DNA of 64,000 nt from NCBI RefSeq assembly GCF_002975205.1, contig NZ_PCOC01000002.1, forward strand, positions 1,925,501 to 1,989,500. The letters are read 5' to 3'. Each line of letters opens with the position of its first letter. Position 1 is the first letter of the stretch. The position numbers and the translations under genes are program-made. Of this stretch, positions 55,435-64,000 are shown one piece after another. The DNA comes from Ochrobactrum vermis. GTDB taxonomy: Bacteria; Pseudomonadota; Alphaproteobacteria; Rhizobiales; Rhizobiaceae. The notes beneath the pieces were generated by a model. That model was not told where the DNA came from. It searched no databases and saw only the letters and a list, made by a program, of their open reading frames with translations.

Positions 55435-56818
55435 AGGATGACAGGTTCCGAACGAAACTATTCTCGTCGTCAAGGCAGCGCAGATCGAGCACCAGTGCGC
55501 CCTTTTCGATCCGTCCGATGACCGGCAGAGGCAAAGCGCGCAAGGCACTCGCAAGCGCTGTCAGCGCGGAGCCGCTACCGTCCTTCGGCGCAATCGACAA
55601 TCCGGCGCTTGGAACAGTCGAAAGCGGCAATGCGCCGGAACCGATCTGGCTGGCGCAATCAGTCACCATGACAGTGAAACCCGGTCCGAGCTTTTTCTCC
55701 AACTCCGGCTTGAGCCGTGCCGCCTGCGCGGCAACTTCGGCCTGTGGGCGCGCCAGATAGCGAATGGTCGGCAGCTTTTCGGAAAGCCGTTCCGGATTGC
55801 GATAAAGTTTCAGCGTTGCTTCAAGCGCTGCAAGCCGGATCTTGTCGACCCGCAGAGCGCGCTTTATAGGGTTCTTGTTGATGCGAGCAATCAGATCACG
55901 CCGCCCGACGATAAAGCCCGCTTGCGGCCCACCGAGAAGCTTGTCACCGGAAAAGGTGACGATATCCGCGCCCTCGGTTACCGCTTCGCGTACGGTCGGC
56001 TCATGTGCGAGACCGAAAGAAGTCAGATCGGCAAGCGTACCGGAGCCAAGATCATTGACCAGCGGCACGCCCTTCGCTTGTGCAATGGCGGCCAGTTCTG
56101 ATGCTGCGACTTCCCGCGTAAAACCTTCGATACGGTAATTCGAGGTGTGGACCTTCAGCACCAGTCCCGTATCGGCGTTGATTGCATTCTCGTAGTCGCG
56201 CGGATGCGTGCGATTGGTGGTGCCCACTTCGACAAGCCGTGTACCGGCGCGGGTCATGATGTCCGGCATGCGGAAAGCGCCACCGATCTCGATCAGTTCA
56301 CCGCGCGAAACAATGGCTTCCTTGCCCGAGGCAAGACTGTTCAGCACCAGAAGCACCGCAGCGGCATTGTTGTTGACGACGGTGGCATCTTCCGCCCCGG
56401 TCAATTCGCAGACAAGCGCCCGCAGATGGTCGTCACGCTCGCCGCGCGATCCCGACGACAGGTCGAATTCAAGTGAAACCGCCTGCCGCATCGCTTGCGT
56501 GGCGGCCTCGATTGCGGCTTCGGCAAGAATCGCGCGCCCCAGATTGGTGTGCAGGACGGTTCCCGTCAGATTGAACAGCGGGCGCAGGCTCGACTGCCCT
56601 GACGCTTCAAGTACATGGAGAACCCGTTCAGCCAAATGCGTATTGCTGGAAAGCGAAGCACCGGATTTTACAGCATCGCGCTCATCGCCCAGCGCCTTGC
56701 GCACAGCCTCCGTCACCGACAGGTGGCCAAAACGCTCCAGTGCCGCGACAAGTTCAGGCATATGCAGGATGGTGTCCACAGACGGAAGGTGACGCAGCGA
56801 GGTCTTGATCTGGTCCAT
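55421..56818 (-). CDS. selA: L-seryl-tRNA(Sec) selenium transferase
   Basis: The protein has 465 residues, typical length. N-terminal tRNA-binding part (LRHLPSVDTIL..) and the PLP domain with Schiff-base lysine in TFSGDKLLGGPQAG and NLTGTVLHTNLGRA, TNRTHPRDYE. It converts Ser-tRNA(Sec) to Sec-tRNA(Sec) with selenophosphate. selD (selenophosphate synthetase) is not in the window. Confidence 0.96.
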   Translation of the reverse strand: MDQIKTSLRHLPSVDTILHMPELVAALERFGHLSVTEAVRKALGDERDAVKSGASLSSNTHLAERVLHVLEASGQSSLRPLFNLTGTVLHTNLGRAILAEAAIEAATQAMRQAVSLEFDLSSGSRGERDDHLRALVCELTGAEDATVVNNNAAAVLLVLNSLASGKEAIVSRGELIEIGGAFRMPDIMTRAGTRLVEVGTTNRTHPRDYENAINADTGLVLKVHTSNYRIEGFTREVAASELAAIAQAKGVPLVNDLGSGTLADLTSFGLAHEPTVREAVTEGADIVTFSGDKLLGGPQAGFIVGRRDLIARINKNPIKRALRVDKIRLAALEATLKLYRNPERLSEKLPTIRYLARPQAEVAAQAARLKPELEKKLGPGFTVMVTDCASQIGSGALPLSTVPSAGLSIAPKDGSGSALTALASALRALPLPVIGRIEKGALVLDLRCLDDENSFVRNLSSYAAR

Positions 56819-56824
56819 GACGCC

Positions 56825-57736
56825 TCACAGTCCAGCTAGAAGCGGGGAGAAACCGCCTCGCCTGTAAGGCGTCTCGCGCATCAATATATCGAGACCGAGG
56901 CTCGCAATGTCGTCGGTCATCGGATCGGCATCTGCCGAAAGCTGCTGATAGATGATCTTGACCCAGCGCTGGCATTCGTCACAGGTTTCGGCCTTGATGA
57001 TGCCGCCACCTTCCTCGACTTCCTTGTAGCCGATGCCCTTTGTGGAGCCGCAGCACACGCATTTGACCCGGACATAATGCCAGAGCGTGTTGCAGACGGA
57101 ACAGGAGCAGAAGCGCGCGCCATGCGCACCATGCCAGCCCACGACCATCGAGCTTGACGGTATGCTGCCGCAGGTCGGACAAACGCCATCGGCAACGGGC
57201 TTCAGCGACTTCGGGTCGAGCGCCGCTGCAAGCCGCGTGAAATGGAGCTGCAGTCCTGCCCAGATGTAGATGTGTTCGGCTATCGCGTCCGGCGGCAGAA
57301 CACCGGCGAAGATGGCCTCGATCATCCGGCGACGCTCAACGACATTGCCATTCGCCACACGCTCCAGCGCATCGGCTGCATCCTGCGGCTTGGCAATATT
57401 GCGGGCACGTTCGAACAGCCGGTCGAAGACAGCGCCGAACGCCACCTCGGATATGGCATCTGCACGATCGAGCGCCGGCATGCCGAACTCGCGTCCCCGG
57501 TCATTCCCTTGCAGCGCGACGACAGGACCAAGACCAGCCGCTATTTCTGACTGCGCCTCGCTCAGATCGGCGATAAATTCCAGATAGGGTTTCAGCGGGC
57601 TGACCGAGCCCAGAAGACGCAGACGCTCTGCTCGTTTGGCAAAAAGCGCGCCGGGGTCCGGCAATTGCACAAAGGGTGGGGCCGATATTTCGCCGATGAC
57701 CGTCGGGTCCGGCACCAGATCTTTCTTGCCTGCCAT
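56825..57736 (-). CDS. fdhE: Formate dehydrogenase accessory protein
   Basis: The protein has 303 residues. Four Cys-X2-Cys pairs typical of FdhE: GVCPTCGSIP, FCSCSVCNTLW, VKCVCCGST and ETCDECQRW. They bind iron (rubredoxin-like) and are needed for assembly of active FdoG. ATG 57736 has GAGGAGTG upstream. It ends 6 bp before selA. Confidence 0.95.
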   Translation of the reverse strand: MAGKKDLVPDPTVIGEISAPPFVQLPDPGALFAKRAERLRLLGSVSPLKPYLEFIADLSEAQSEIAAGLGPVVALQGNDRGREFGMPALDRADAISEVAFGAVFDRLFERARNIAKPQDAADALERVANGNVVERRRMIEAIFAGVLPPDAIAEHIYIWAGLQLHFTRLAAALDPKSLKPVADGVCPTCGSIPSSSMVVGWHGAHGARFCSCSVCNTLWHYVRVKCVCCGSTKGIGYKEVEEGGGIIKAETCDECQRWVKIIYQQLSADADPMTDDIASLGLDILMRETPYRRGGFSPLLAGL

Positions 57737-57811
57737 GTCACTCCTCACGAACCCAACGGGCCACGTGGACCACTGAATATGATTACCTTCGGATCACGAC
57801 CGAGTAAGTTC

Positions 57812-57854
57812 TAGAGCGGTTCCCGTTTAAAACGGAATTGTCGGAACCGCTCTA
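57812..57854. repeat. Palindrome between fdoI and fdhE
   Basis: TAGAGCGGTTCC and GGAACCGCTCTA enclose a second small palindrome (CCGTTTAAAACGG). It may be an mRNA hairpin that separates expression of the structural and accessory genes. Confidence 0.75.
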
Positions 57855-57860
57855 TCTATT

Positions 57861-57919
57861 TGTTTTCACGCATTATCCGACCCAAAACCGCTTCGCACTT
57901 TTGGCTCGAAAATGCTCTA
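57861..57919. repeat. Dispersed palindromic intergenic repeat, copy 5 (reverse)
   Basis: Reverse complement of the 26247 copy: GCATTATCC.., CAAAACCGCTTCGCACTTTTGG, ..AATGCTCTA. It overlaps the fdoI stop. Confidence 0.8.
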
Positions 57920-58624
57920 AGCGGCAGGCTTGCTACCGCCTTGTTTCACTTTCTGCTTCGATGTCAGTTCGCGCAACCACTTGCGGTGATGTCGCCATGC
58001 CCAGCCGCCAGTGACTGTGCCGCGCGTCATCGCATGGATCGTGCCCTTGACCCAGATCGCAGCATAGACATGCACGATCCAGACGCAGATCGCTGCCACC
58101 GCTGCCATGGAATGAACAAGCAGAGCCCAGCGCTGCTGGTTGATGCTGGTATAGGAGCCGAAATATTCGTTCCAGATCATCACGCCGGAAATGATCAGAA
58201 CGACAATCAGCAGTGACATGGACCAGAAAACGAGCTTCTGACCGGCATTATATTTGCCGACTTCGGGCAGTTTTTCTTCGTGACCGGCGATCACGTCATT
58301 GGCCTGTGCCAGCCATTGGCTGTCTTCGCGCTTCCACAGATTGGCACTCCAGAAGCGCACGAAAAGCCCAAGAAAGCTGAAAAACAGCACCACGCCGATC
58401 CATGGGTGGATGGTGCGCGTCCATTGCCCGCCGCCAAACAGGCCTGACAGGAAAAACAGCCAGGGGTGGAACATGGCAAGACCGGACAAGGCCAGCAGCA
58501 CGAGGCTGATGGCGGTGATCCAGTGATTGAAGCGTGCGCCGCCGGAATAGCGGTGCACCCTGACCGGCTTGCCAAGTTCTATCCCGTCGCCGCGTTCAAC
58601 ATCGTCAAAGTCGGTCTTGCTCAT
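57917..58624 (-). CDS. fdoI: Formate dehydrogenase cytochrome b556 (gamma) subunit
   Basis: The protein has 235 residues and four membrane segments: [59 protein letters not shown] and [23 protein letters not shown]. Heme histidines fall in ARFNHW, HPWIG and HVYAA. It passes electrons from the beta subunit to quinone. Start overlaps the fdoH stop (ATGA 58621-58624). Confidence 0.95.
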   Translation of the reverse strand: MSKTDFDDVERGDGIELGKPVRVHRYSGGARFNHWITAISLVLLALSGLAMFHPWLFFLSGLFGGGQWTRTIHPWIGVVLFFSFLGLFVRFWSANLWKREDSQWLAQANDVIAGHEEKLPEVGKYNAGQKLVFWSMSLLIVVLIISGVMIWNEYFGSYTSINQQRWALLVHSMAAVAAICVWIVHVYAAIWVKGTIHAMTRGTVTGGWAWRHHRKWLRELTSKQKVKQGGSKPAA

Positions 58625-59562
58625 GAGTTTTTCTCTCCCGTGAGCTTTTCGGCCTGTTCCTCGTCATGCTCTGTCACGACATTCGGACCCTTGAAGACAT
58701 AATGCAGCAGACCCGCTGCGGCAGCCAGCCCCATTGCGGCCATGCCTGCATATTTGGACACGCCTTTCCACGCCTCGACAACTGGGCTGATGCGCGGATT
58801 GTTCGGCAGATTGGCGTAGATTTCGGGCTTGTCGGCATGATGCAGCACATACATGACATGTGTGCCGCTGACGCCCGGCGGATCGTAAAGCCCGGCATTT
58901 TCAAAGCCGCGCGATTTCAGATCCTTGATGCGGCCGTCGGCCCATTCCTTCATCTCGTCCTTGGTGCCATAGACGATGGCCTGTGTCGGGCAGGCCTTGG
59001 CACAGGCCGGTCCTTGCCCAACCGCGATGCGGTCGGAACAGAGCGTGCACTTGTAGGCTTTGTGAGTCACTTCCGAAACGCGCGGAATGTTGAACGGGCA
59101 TCCTTTTATACAATAGCCGCAGCCGATGCATTCATCATGGATGAAATCGACGATGCCGTTGGAATATTGCACGATTGCGCCCGGCGCCGGACAGGCTTTG
59201 AGACAGCCGGGGTCTTCGCAATGCATGCAGCCATCCTTGCGGATAAGCCATTCCAGATTGCCGGTATCGGGATTGTCCCATTCGGTAAAGCGCATCAGCG
59301 TGAAGGTATTCGGCGTCAGGTCATGCGGATTGTCATAGACACCCACATTAATGCCGACTTCCTCATGCGTGTCGTTCCATTCGGCACAGGCCGCCTGGCA
59401 AGCCTTGCAGCCAATGCATTTCGACACGTCGATGAGCTTCGCCACTTCAGTCTGGCGTTCTGCGGGCGGCGTCACATTCGACGCCGACCGCCTGATCAGG
59501 TCCTTTTCACCGAAACGCGGCTGTTGCGGCTGGACGCTAGGATTGGGAACGGGTGGAAACAT
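58621..59562 (-). CDS. fdoH: Formate dehydrogenase iron-sulfur (beta) subunit
   Basis: The protein has 313 residues. Four cluster motifs: [50 protein letters not shown] and [26 protein letters not shown]-terminal membrane anchor ([20 protein letters not shown]) holds it on the outer face of the inner membrane. It lies 12 bp after fdoG. Confidence 0.96.
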   Translation of the reverse strand: MFPPVPNPSVQPQQPRFGEKDLIRRSASNVTPPAERQTEVAKLIDVSKCIGCKACQAACAEWNDTHEEVGINVGVYDNPHDLTPNTFTLMRFTEWDNPDTGNLEWLIRKDGCMHCEDPGCLKACPAPGAIVQYSNGIVDFIHDECIGCGYCIKGCPFNIPRVSEVTHKAYKCTLCSDRIAVGQGPACAKACPTQAIVYGTKDEMKEWADGRIKDLKSRGFENAGLYDPPGVSGTHVMYVLHHADKPEIYANLPNNPRISPVVEAWKGVSKYAGMAAMGLAAAAGLLHYVFKGPNVVTEHDEEQAEKLTGEKNS

Positions 59563-59574
59563 CTCTAATCCCTC

Positions 59575-62500
59575 CTATGCTACAGGCGCGCTTGAGCGCT
59601 CGATATTGACCAGAAACGCCTTGAACTCCGGCGTTTCGATGTTTGCGTCGCCGACAAACGGTGTCAGCGAGTTCGGGCCGAAGCCCTTGCGGGCAGCACC
59701 CATGAAGCCCCAATGGAGCGGGATGCCAACCACATGCACCGTCTTGCCGTCGCAGATGAGCGGCTTGATGCGCTTGGTCACCACGGCCTTGGCCTTCACC
59801 GATCCGCGTTTCGACCACACCCGCACCCAGTCGCCCTTGGCGATGCCCTTTTCCTTCGCCAGCTCTTCCGATATTTCCACGAAGAACTCGGGCTGCAGGA
59901 CGGCATTCACCGTGACGTGCTTCGTCCAGTAGTGGAAATGCTCGGTCAGGCGGTAGGAGGTTGCCGCATAAGGGAATTCCTCCGAGGCCGTATCCGCGAA
60001 CTGCTTGAAGTCGTCGTTGAAGACACGCGCCACCGGATTGCCCCGGATTTTCGGCGCGATCACATTGGCGAGCGGCGATTCAAACGGCTCGTAATGGGCC
60101 GGGAAAGGACCATCGCGCATCATGCCGCGGCAGAAAAGACGCGAGGTGCCTTCCGCATTCATGATGAACGGACCGACCTCACCCGGCTTGGCGGTCGGCG
60201 CAATGTCCGGCACGTCATAGCCAGTCCATTTTGAACCATCCCATTCTATGAGCTTGCGGCTCGGGTCCCACGGCTTGCCATTCAGGTCGGCAGAGGCGCG
60301 GTTATAGAGAATGCGACGGTTTGCAGGCCATGCCCACGACCAGTTGAGATAGGCGCCCGTCTCGTCCGGATCATGATTGTCGCGGCGGGCCATATTATTG
60401 CCGGCCTCGGTGAAGCAGCCGGAATAGATCCAGCAGCCCGATGCCGTCGAACCATCGTCGCGCAGTGCCGCAAAGCCGGACAGAAGCTTGCCCGCCTCGG
60501 CAACGACCTTGGTCGGATCAGTTGGATCGGTCACCGTGCCAATGGCACGACCGTTCAGTTCCTTGGCCAGTTCTTCAGCCGTCGGCTCGCCCTCGTCCTC
60601 ATAATCCCAGACAAGATTGAGGATCGGATCAGGGAAAGCACCACCTTCCTTGCGGTAAAGCTCCTTCAGCCGCAAGTAAATCTGGGCCATGATCCAGTTG
60701 TCGGTTTTCGCGTCGCCGGGCGGCGTAGCACCAGGCCAGTGCCATTGCAGCCAGCGCCCGGAATTGGTGAGTGAGCCTTCATCCTCTGCGAAACAGGTCG
60801 AAGGCAACTGGAACACCTCCGTCTGGATGGAAGCCGAATCCACATCGTTGAATTCACCGTGGTTTTCCCAGAAACGCGAGGTTTCCGTTTCCAGCGGGTC
60901 CATCGTTACGAGGAATTTCAGCTTCGACAGGGCATCGGTCAGCTTCTTGCGGTTCGGCACCGCCATCAGCGGGTTGAAACCCTGACAGACATAGCCGTTG
61001 ACCTTGCCTTCATACATCATGTCGAAGATACGCAGCATGTCGTAATTCGGCACGTCGAGTTTCGGCAGCCAGTCATAGACGAAGTCATTTTCGACGGTCG
61101 CGGCATTGCCCCACATCGCCTTCTGGAAACTGACGAAGAACTTGCGATAGTTCTGCCAGTAGCTCGTCTGGTTCGGGCGCAGCGGTTTGAAACCGCGTGT
61201 CGACATATAGATTTCGAGGTCCGTTTCCTTTTCGACCGGGATATTCATATAGCCCGGCAGAAGATTGGACATCAGGCCGATATCGGTCAGTCCCTGAATG
61301 TTGGAGTGACCGCGCAGCGCATTCATGCCGCCGCCGCGCACGCCGATATTGCCGAGGATGAGCTGCAGCATCGCCATGCAGCGAATATTCTGCGACCCCT
61401 TGGAATGCTGCGTCCAGCCGAGCGCATACATCGACGTCATCGTCTTGTCGGGCGCCGAGCATTCGGACATCATCTCGGCCACTTTCAGGAATTTCTCCTT
61501 CGGCGTGCCACAGATGCGTTCCACCATTTCCGGCGTGAAGATGGAAACATGCTGCTTGAGCAGGTTCCACACGCAACGCGGGTTCTGCAGCGTGTCGTCG
61601 ACGACCGCATAGCCGTCATCGCCAATCACATATTCCCAGCTCGAACGGTCATAATCCCGCTTTTCTTCGTCATAGCCGGTAAACAGCCCGTCCTTATATT
61701 CGAAGCCATCCTTGATGATATAGCTGGCATTGGTGAAATGCTTCACATAATCCCACTGCACCTTGTCGTTCTGGATGCAGTAGTTGATGACGCCGAGCAG
61801 GAAGGCGATATCCGAACCCTGCCGGATAGGCGCGTAGAAATCCGCCACGGAAGCCGTGCGCGTAAAACGCGGATCGACGACGATCAGCCGGGCGCCACGG
61901 TTGGCCTTGGCCTCCGTCACCCATTTGAAGCCGCATGGATGCGCTTCCGCAGCATTGCCGCCCATGACGACGACGAGATCGGTATTCTTAATATCGGTCC
62001 AGGAGTTGGTCATTGCTCCGCGGCCAAATGATGGGGCGAGACTCGCCACCGTCGGGCCGTGTCAGACGCGTGCCTGGTTATCGAATGCAACTATGCCTGT
62101 GCTGCGCACCACCTTATAGGTGAGAAACGCCGTTTCGTTGGTGGTCGCCGAAGCTGCAAGGAAGCCCGTCGAGGTCCAGCGGTTGACCGTGGTGCCAGTT
62201 GCGTTCTTCGCAATAAAGTTGGCATCACGATCATCTTTCAGATGCCGCGCGATACGGTCGAGCGCATCTTCCCAGGAAATCTGCTTGAATTCGGCAGCGC
62301 CGGGTTCGCGCACTTGCGGGTTTTGCAGGCGGGTCTTCGCCTTGACGAAATCCTTCAGTGCCGCGCCCTTCGGGCAAAGCGTGCCGCGATTGGTCGGATG
62401 ATCCGTATCGCCTTCGACATGGATCAGCTCGGCCTTTTCGCCTTTCCTGACATCACCCTTGGAATAAAGGATGACGCCGCAGGCGACCGAGCAGTAAGGG

Positions 62501-62661
62501 CAGGTATTTCGGGTTTCGGTCGTGTTGGTCAGCTTGAAGGGGCGTATGGATTCGGCATAGGCACTTTCCACTGCACCGAAACCGAATGACCCAAGCGCCG
62601 AAGCCGCCACTACCGCCCCCGTTCCGCCCAGAAACTGGCGGCGTGAGAGCTCCACATTCAT
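59575..62661 (-). CDS. fdoG: Formate dehydrogenase alpha subunit, selenocysteine-containing
   Basis: The protein has 1028 residues if the UGA at 62062-62064 is read as selenocysteine (residue 200: NQARV-U-HGPTVASLAPSFGRGAMTNSW, the standard FdnG/FdoG Sec site). It appears as two frames split at that codon, but both are in the same phase. A twin-arginine leader (LSRRQFLGGTGAVVAASALGS) directs periplasmic export; CPYCSVACGVILYSKGD..GTLCPKG binds a [4Fe-4S] cluster. The molybdopterin enzyme oxidises formate to CO2. selA, selB and selC lie in the same cluster, which strongly supports recoding. Confidence 0.97.
62021..62059 (-). promoter_or_regulatory. Bacterial SECIS hairpin after the fdoG UGA
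   Basis: Right after the UGA (leftward) the mRNA reads CACGGCCC, as in E. coli fdhF. An outer CGGCC/GGCCG pair and an inner GGTGGCGA/TCGCCCC stem close around a short GUCU-containing loop, the form recognised by SelB. Confidence 0.8.
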
Positions 62662-63165
62662 TGCGCTGCACCTCCCTGATCGTCAGAAGAAAAATGCCGG
62701 GGCACGCTCTTCTTTAAATTGGACTTGCCTGACATCAGTTCACCGCAATAAAACCAAGTTGTCAACCGAACGGCAGGCTAAAAAAATTAACAATAAGGTG
62801 CATTTATCAATAACATGACCTTTATAGTCATGTATTAATACATGACCCTTACCACAAGAATGACTTGAAAGCGCACCGCCTGATTGACGTTCCAGTATAA
62901 AAACGCCAGACTGGCGCCGTGGCTTCTTTGGTTGCTCCCGAGTTTCGGGGCTTGAATTTTGAGTGGCTCTTGCCTCGCGCCGGCTTCCTTGACCCGATGC
63001 GGCGGTGTCGTGCGGCCCTCAGTTCTGGCTCTTATCAACAGAGCAAAGCCGCATCCAGATTTCCCGCAATCGCTGCATTCCTTTCGCTGTCCGTCCTGAA
63101 AACGGGAGAGCGATTTTTTCCGCGCAATCGCAAAAACAATAATTCAAAGCAAAAAGGGGATCGTC
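62662..63165. other. 504-bp divergent promoter region, fdoG / transglutaminase-like gene
   Basis: No supported gene. The left half is A/T-rich and should hold the fdo promoter; a perfect 20-bp palindrome at 62827 is the main feature. The right 250 bp is G/C-rich with no clear element beyond the ribosome site (AGGGG) of the rightward gene. Confidence 0.6.
62827..62846. promoter_or_regulatory. Perfect 20-bp palindrome upstream of fdoG
   Basis: GTCATGTATTAATACATGAC is fully symmetric. Its half ACATGAC recurs at 62813-62819, just left of it, in the same direction as the right arm. It is probably an operator for a dimeric regulator of the fdo-sel operon, 166-185 bp upstream of the fdoG ATG. Confidence 0.65.
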
Positions 63166-64000
63166 ATGAACCGTCGGGAACTTCTCAAATCCGGTGCGGC
63201 CTGCGCCGCCTTCAGCATGCTGCCTAATTTTGCATCTGCGGCAGGCAACACATTCGCGCCGCAGCCGTCGGGCTGGCGCAGCTTCGAGATCACCACCAGC
63301 GTCACACCTGCCGCTTCGGGAGAAGTCGTCCGCGTCTGGGTTCCGATGGCCGGGTTCAATAGCAACGACTGGAATCGCCCTGAAGGAAATCGCTGGACCA
63401 CAAATGCGAAGGTCGCGCGGCTCGACCGCGATCCGGCCAGCGGCGCCGGGATGCTTTATCTCGAATGGGACGCAGACGAACAGAAACCACAAGCCGAAGT
63501 CATCAGCCTCATCTCCACGCGCGACCGTGCGAGCAGTCTTGCTGCTTCTGCAAAGGCCGTGCCGCTGACCCGCGCAGAACACGAGCGCTATCTGGCCGGG
63601 ACGCGCCTTGCGCCCGTCGATGGCATCGTCAAACGGACCTCCGATAAGATCGTTGCCGGTGCGGACACCGATCAGGCGAAAGCACGCCTGATCTATGATT
63701 GGGTCGTCGCCAATACCTACCGGCGCGCCTCGACGCGCGGCTGCGGTGATGGAAACATCGTCGCCATGCTCGACAGCGGCGATCTCGGCGGCAAATGCGC
63801 AGACATCAATCCGCTATTCGTGGCTCTGGTCAGAGCAGCCGGAATTCCGGCCCGCGATCTTTATGGCGTGCGCGTCGCACCTTCCGCTTTCGGCTACAAG
63901 AGCCTTGGCGCGAAGAACGAGGTCATCACCAAGGCCCAGCATTGCCGCGCAGAAATCTATCTCGACGGCATCGGCTGGGTCGCAACCGATCCGGCCGATG
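63166..64000 (+). CDS. Transglutaminase-like exported protein (3' end outside window)
   Basis: An open frame of 278 codons runs off the right edge. The leader MNRRELLKSGAACAAFSMLPNFASA has twin-arginine-like character. The domain has the transglutaminase/protease cysteine in DLGGKCADINPLFVALVRAAGIPARDLYGVRV, the histidine in KAQHCRAEIYLDGIGW and the acid in VATDPAD. Such proteins cleave or cross-link peptide bonds in the periplasm; substrate unknown. AGGGG precedes the ATG. It is divergent from fdoG. Confidence 0.85.
   Translation, partial: MNRRELLKSGAACAAFSMLPNFASAAGNTFAPQPSGWRSFEITTSVTPAASGEVVRVWVPMAGFNSNDWNRPEGNRWTTNAKVARLDRDPASGAGMLYLEWDADEQKPQAEVISLISTRDRASSLAASAKAVPLTRAEHERYLAGTRLAPVDGIVKRTSDKIVAGADTDQAKARLIYDWVVANTYRRASTRGCGDGNIVAMLDSGDLGGKCADINPLFVALVRAAGIPARDLYGVRVAPSAFGYKSLGAKNEVITKAQHCRAEIYLDGIGWVATDPAD

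Noticed and set aside
62062..62064. Stop codon splitting fdoG, seen as a nonsense mutation
   Set aside because: Both parts are in the same phase, the codon is UGA in the known Sec position, a SECIS-like hairpin follows, and selA, selB and selC are in the cluster.

Overview
The window looks like a secondary-replicon stretch from the Brucella/Ochrobactrum group (Alphaproteobacteria, Rhizobiales). The tail of the erythritol (ery) operon, the rhizobial-type gene order, the G+C-rich coding sequence and the dispersed short palindromes all point there. I cannot assign a species. The sequence is dense, operonic and bacterial, with about 50 genes. No CRISPR array, rRNA or prophage was seen.

Layout: (1) 1-7.6 kb is central carbon metabolism. 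The end of eryC, then eryD, a DeoR regulator, eryH (tpiA2) and eryI (rpiB) run rightward and meet a leftward tkt-fbp-fba operon at a shared terminator. Together they would carry erythritol carbon to erythrose-4-phosphate and on into the pentose/hexose phosphate pools. (2) 8-9.8 kb holds nnrS and a pseudoazurin gene behind a perfect FNR-type box. (3) 10-13.1 kb holds an Ldh-family reductase, a DapA-family enzyme and a GntR regulator. (4) 13.1-25.1 kb is a respiratory nitrate reductase operon, narK(fused)-narG-narH-narJ-narI-ppiC-DUF2478. A cysteine-poor FNR-family regulator (NarR-like) is divergent from it, and two perfect FNR-type boxes lie between. (5) 25-32 kb has a phytase/esterase-like exported protein, then a lipid-metabolism cluster resembling E. 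coli ynbABCD with an added PlsC acyltransferase. (6) 32-39 kb has a LysR regulator, a catalytically degenerate HSL-type hydrolase, and an RND efflux pump with its membrane fusion protein. (7) 39-47 kb has small exported proteins and a large autotransporter pseudogene. That gene is broken twice: by a 1046-bp IS630-family element with a TA duplication, and by a frameshift. (8) 47-52.4 kb has a periplasmic sulfite-oxidase-fold protein coupled to a histidine kinase and a NarL-type regulator, then hydrolases and an isoprenylcysteine-methyltransferase-like membrane protein. (9) 52.4-62.7 kb is a self-contained selenocysteine/formate dehydrogenase module, read leftward: fdoG with an in-frame UGA (Sec), fdoH, fdoI, fdhE, selA, a Sel1-repeat gene, selB, a 35-codon lipoprotein gene overlapping selB, and the selC tRNA. 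(10) The right edge holds the start of a transglutaminase-like exported protein.

The theme of the right and centre is anaerobic respiration: formate oxidation (FdoGHI) can feed quinol to NarGHI, and pseudoazurin and NnrS belong to the later denitrification steps. The best candidates for something under-described are the SUOX-fold/kinase/regulator trio, the YnbABCD-PlsC lipid cluster, and the micro-lipoprotein coupled to selB.
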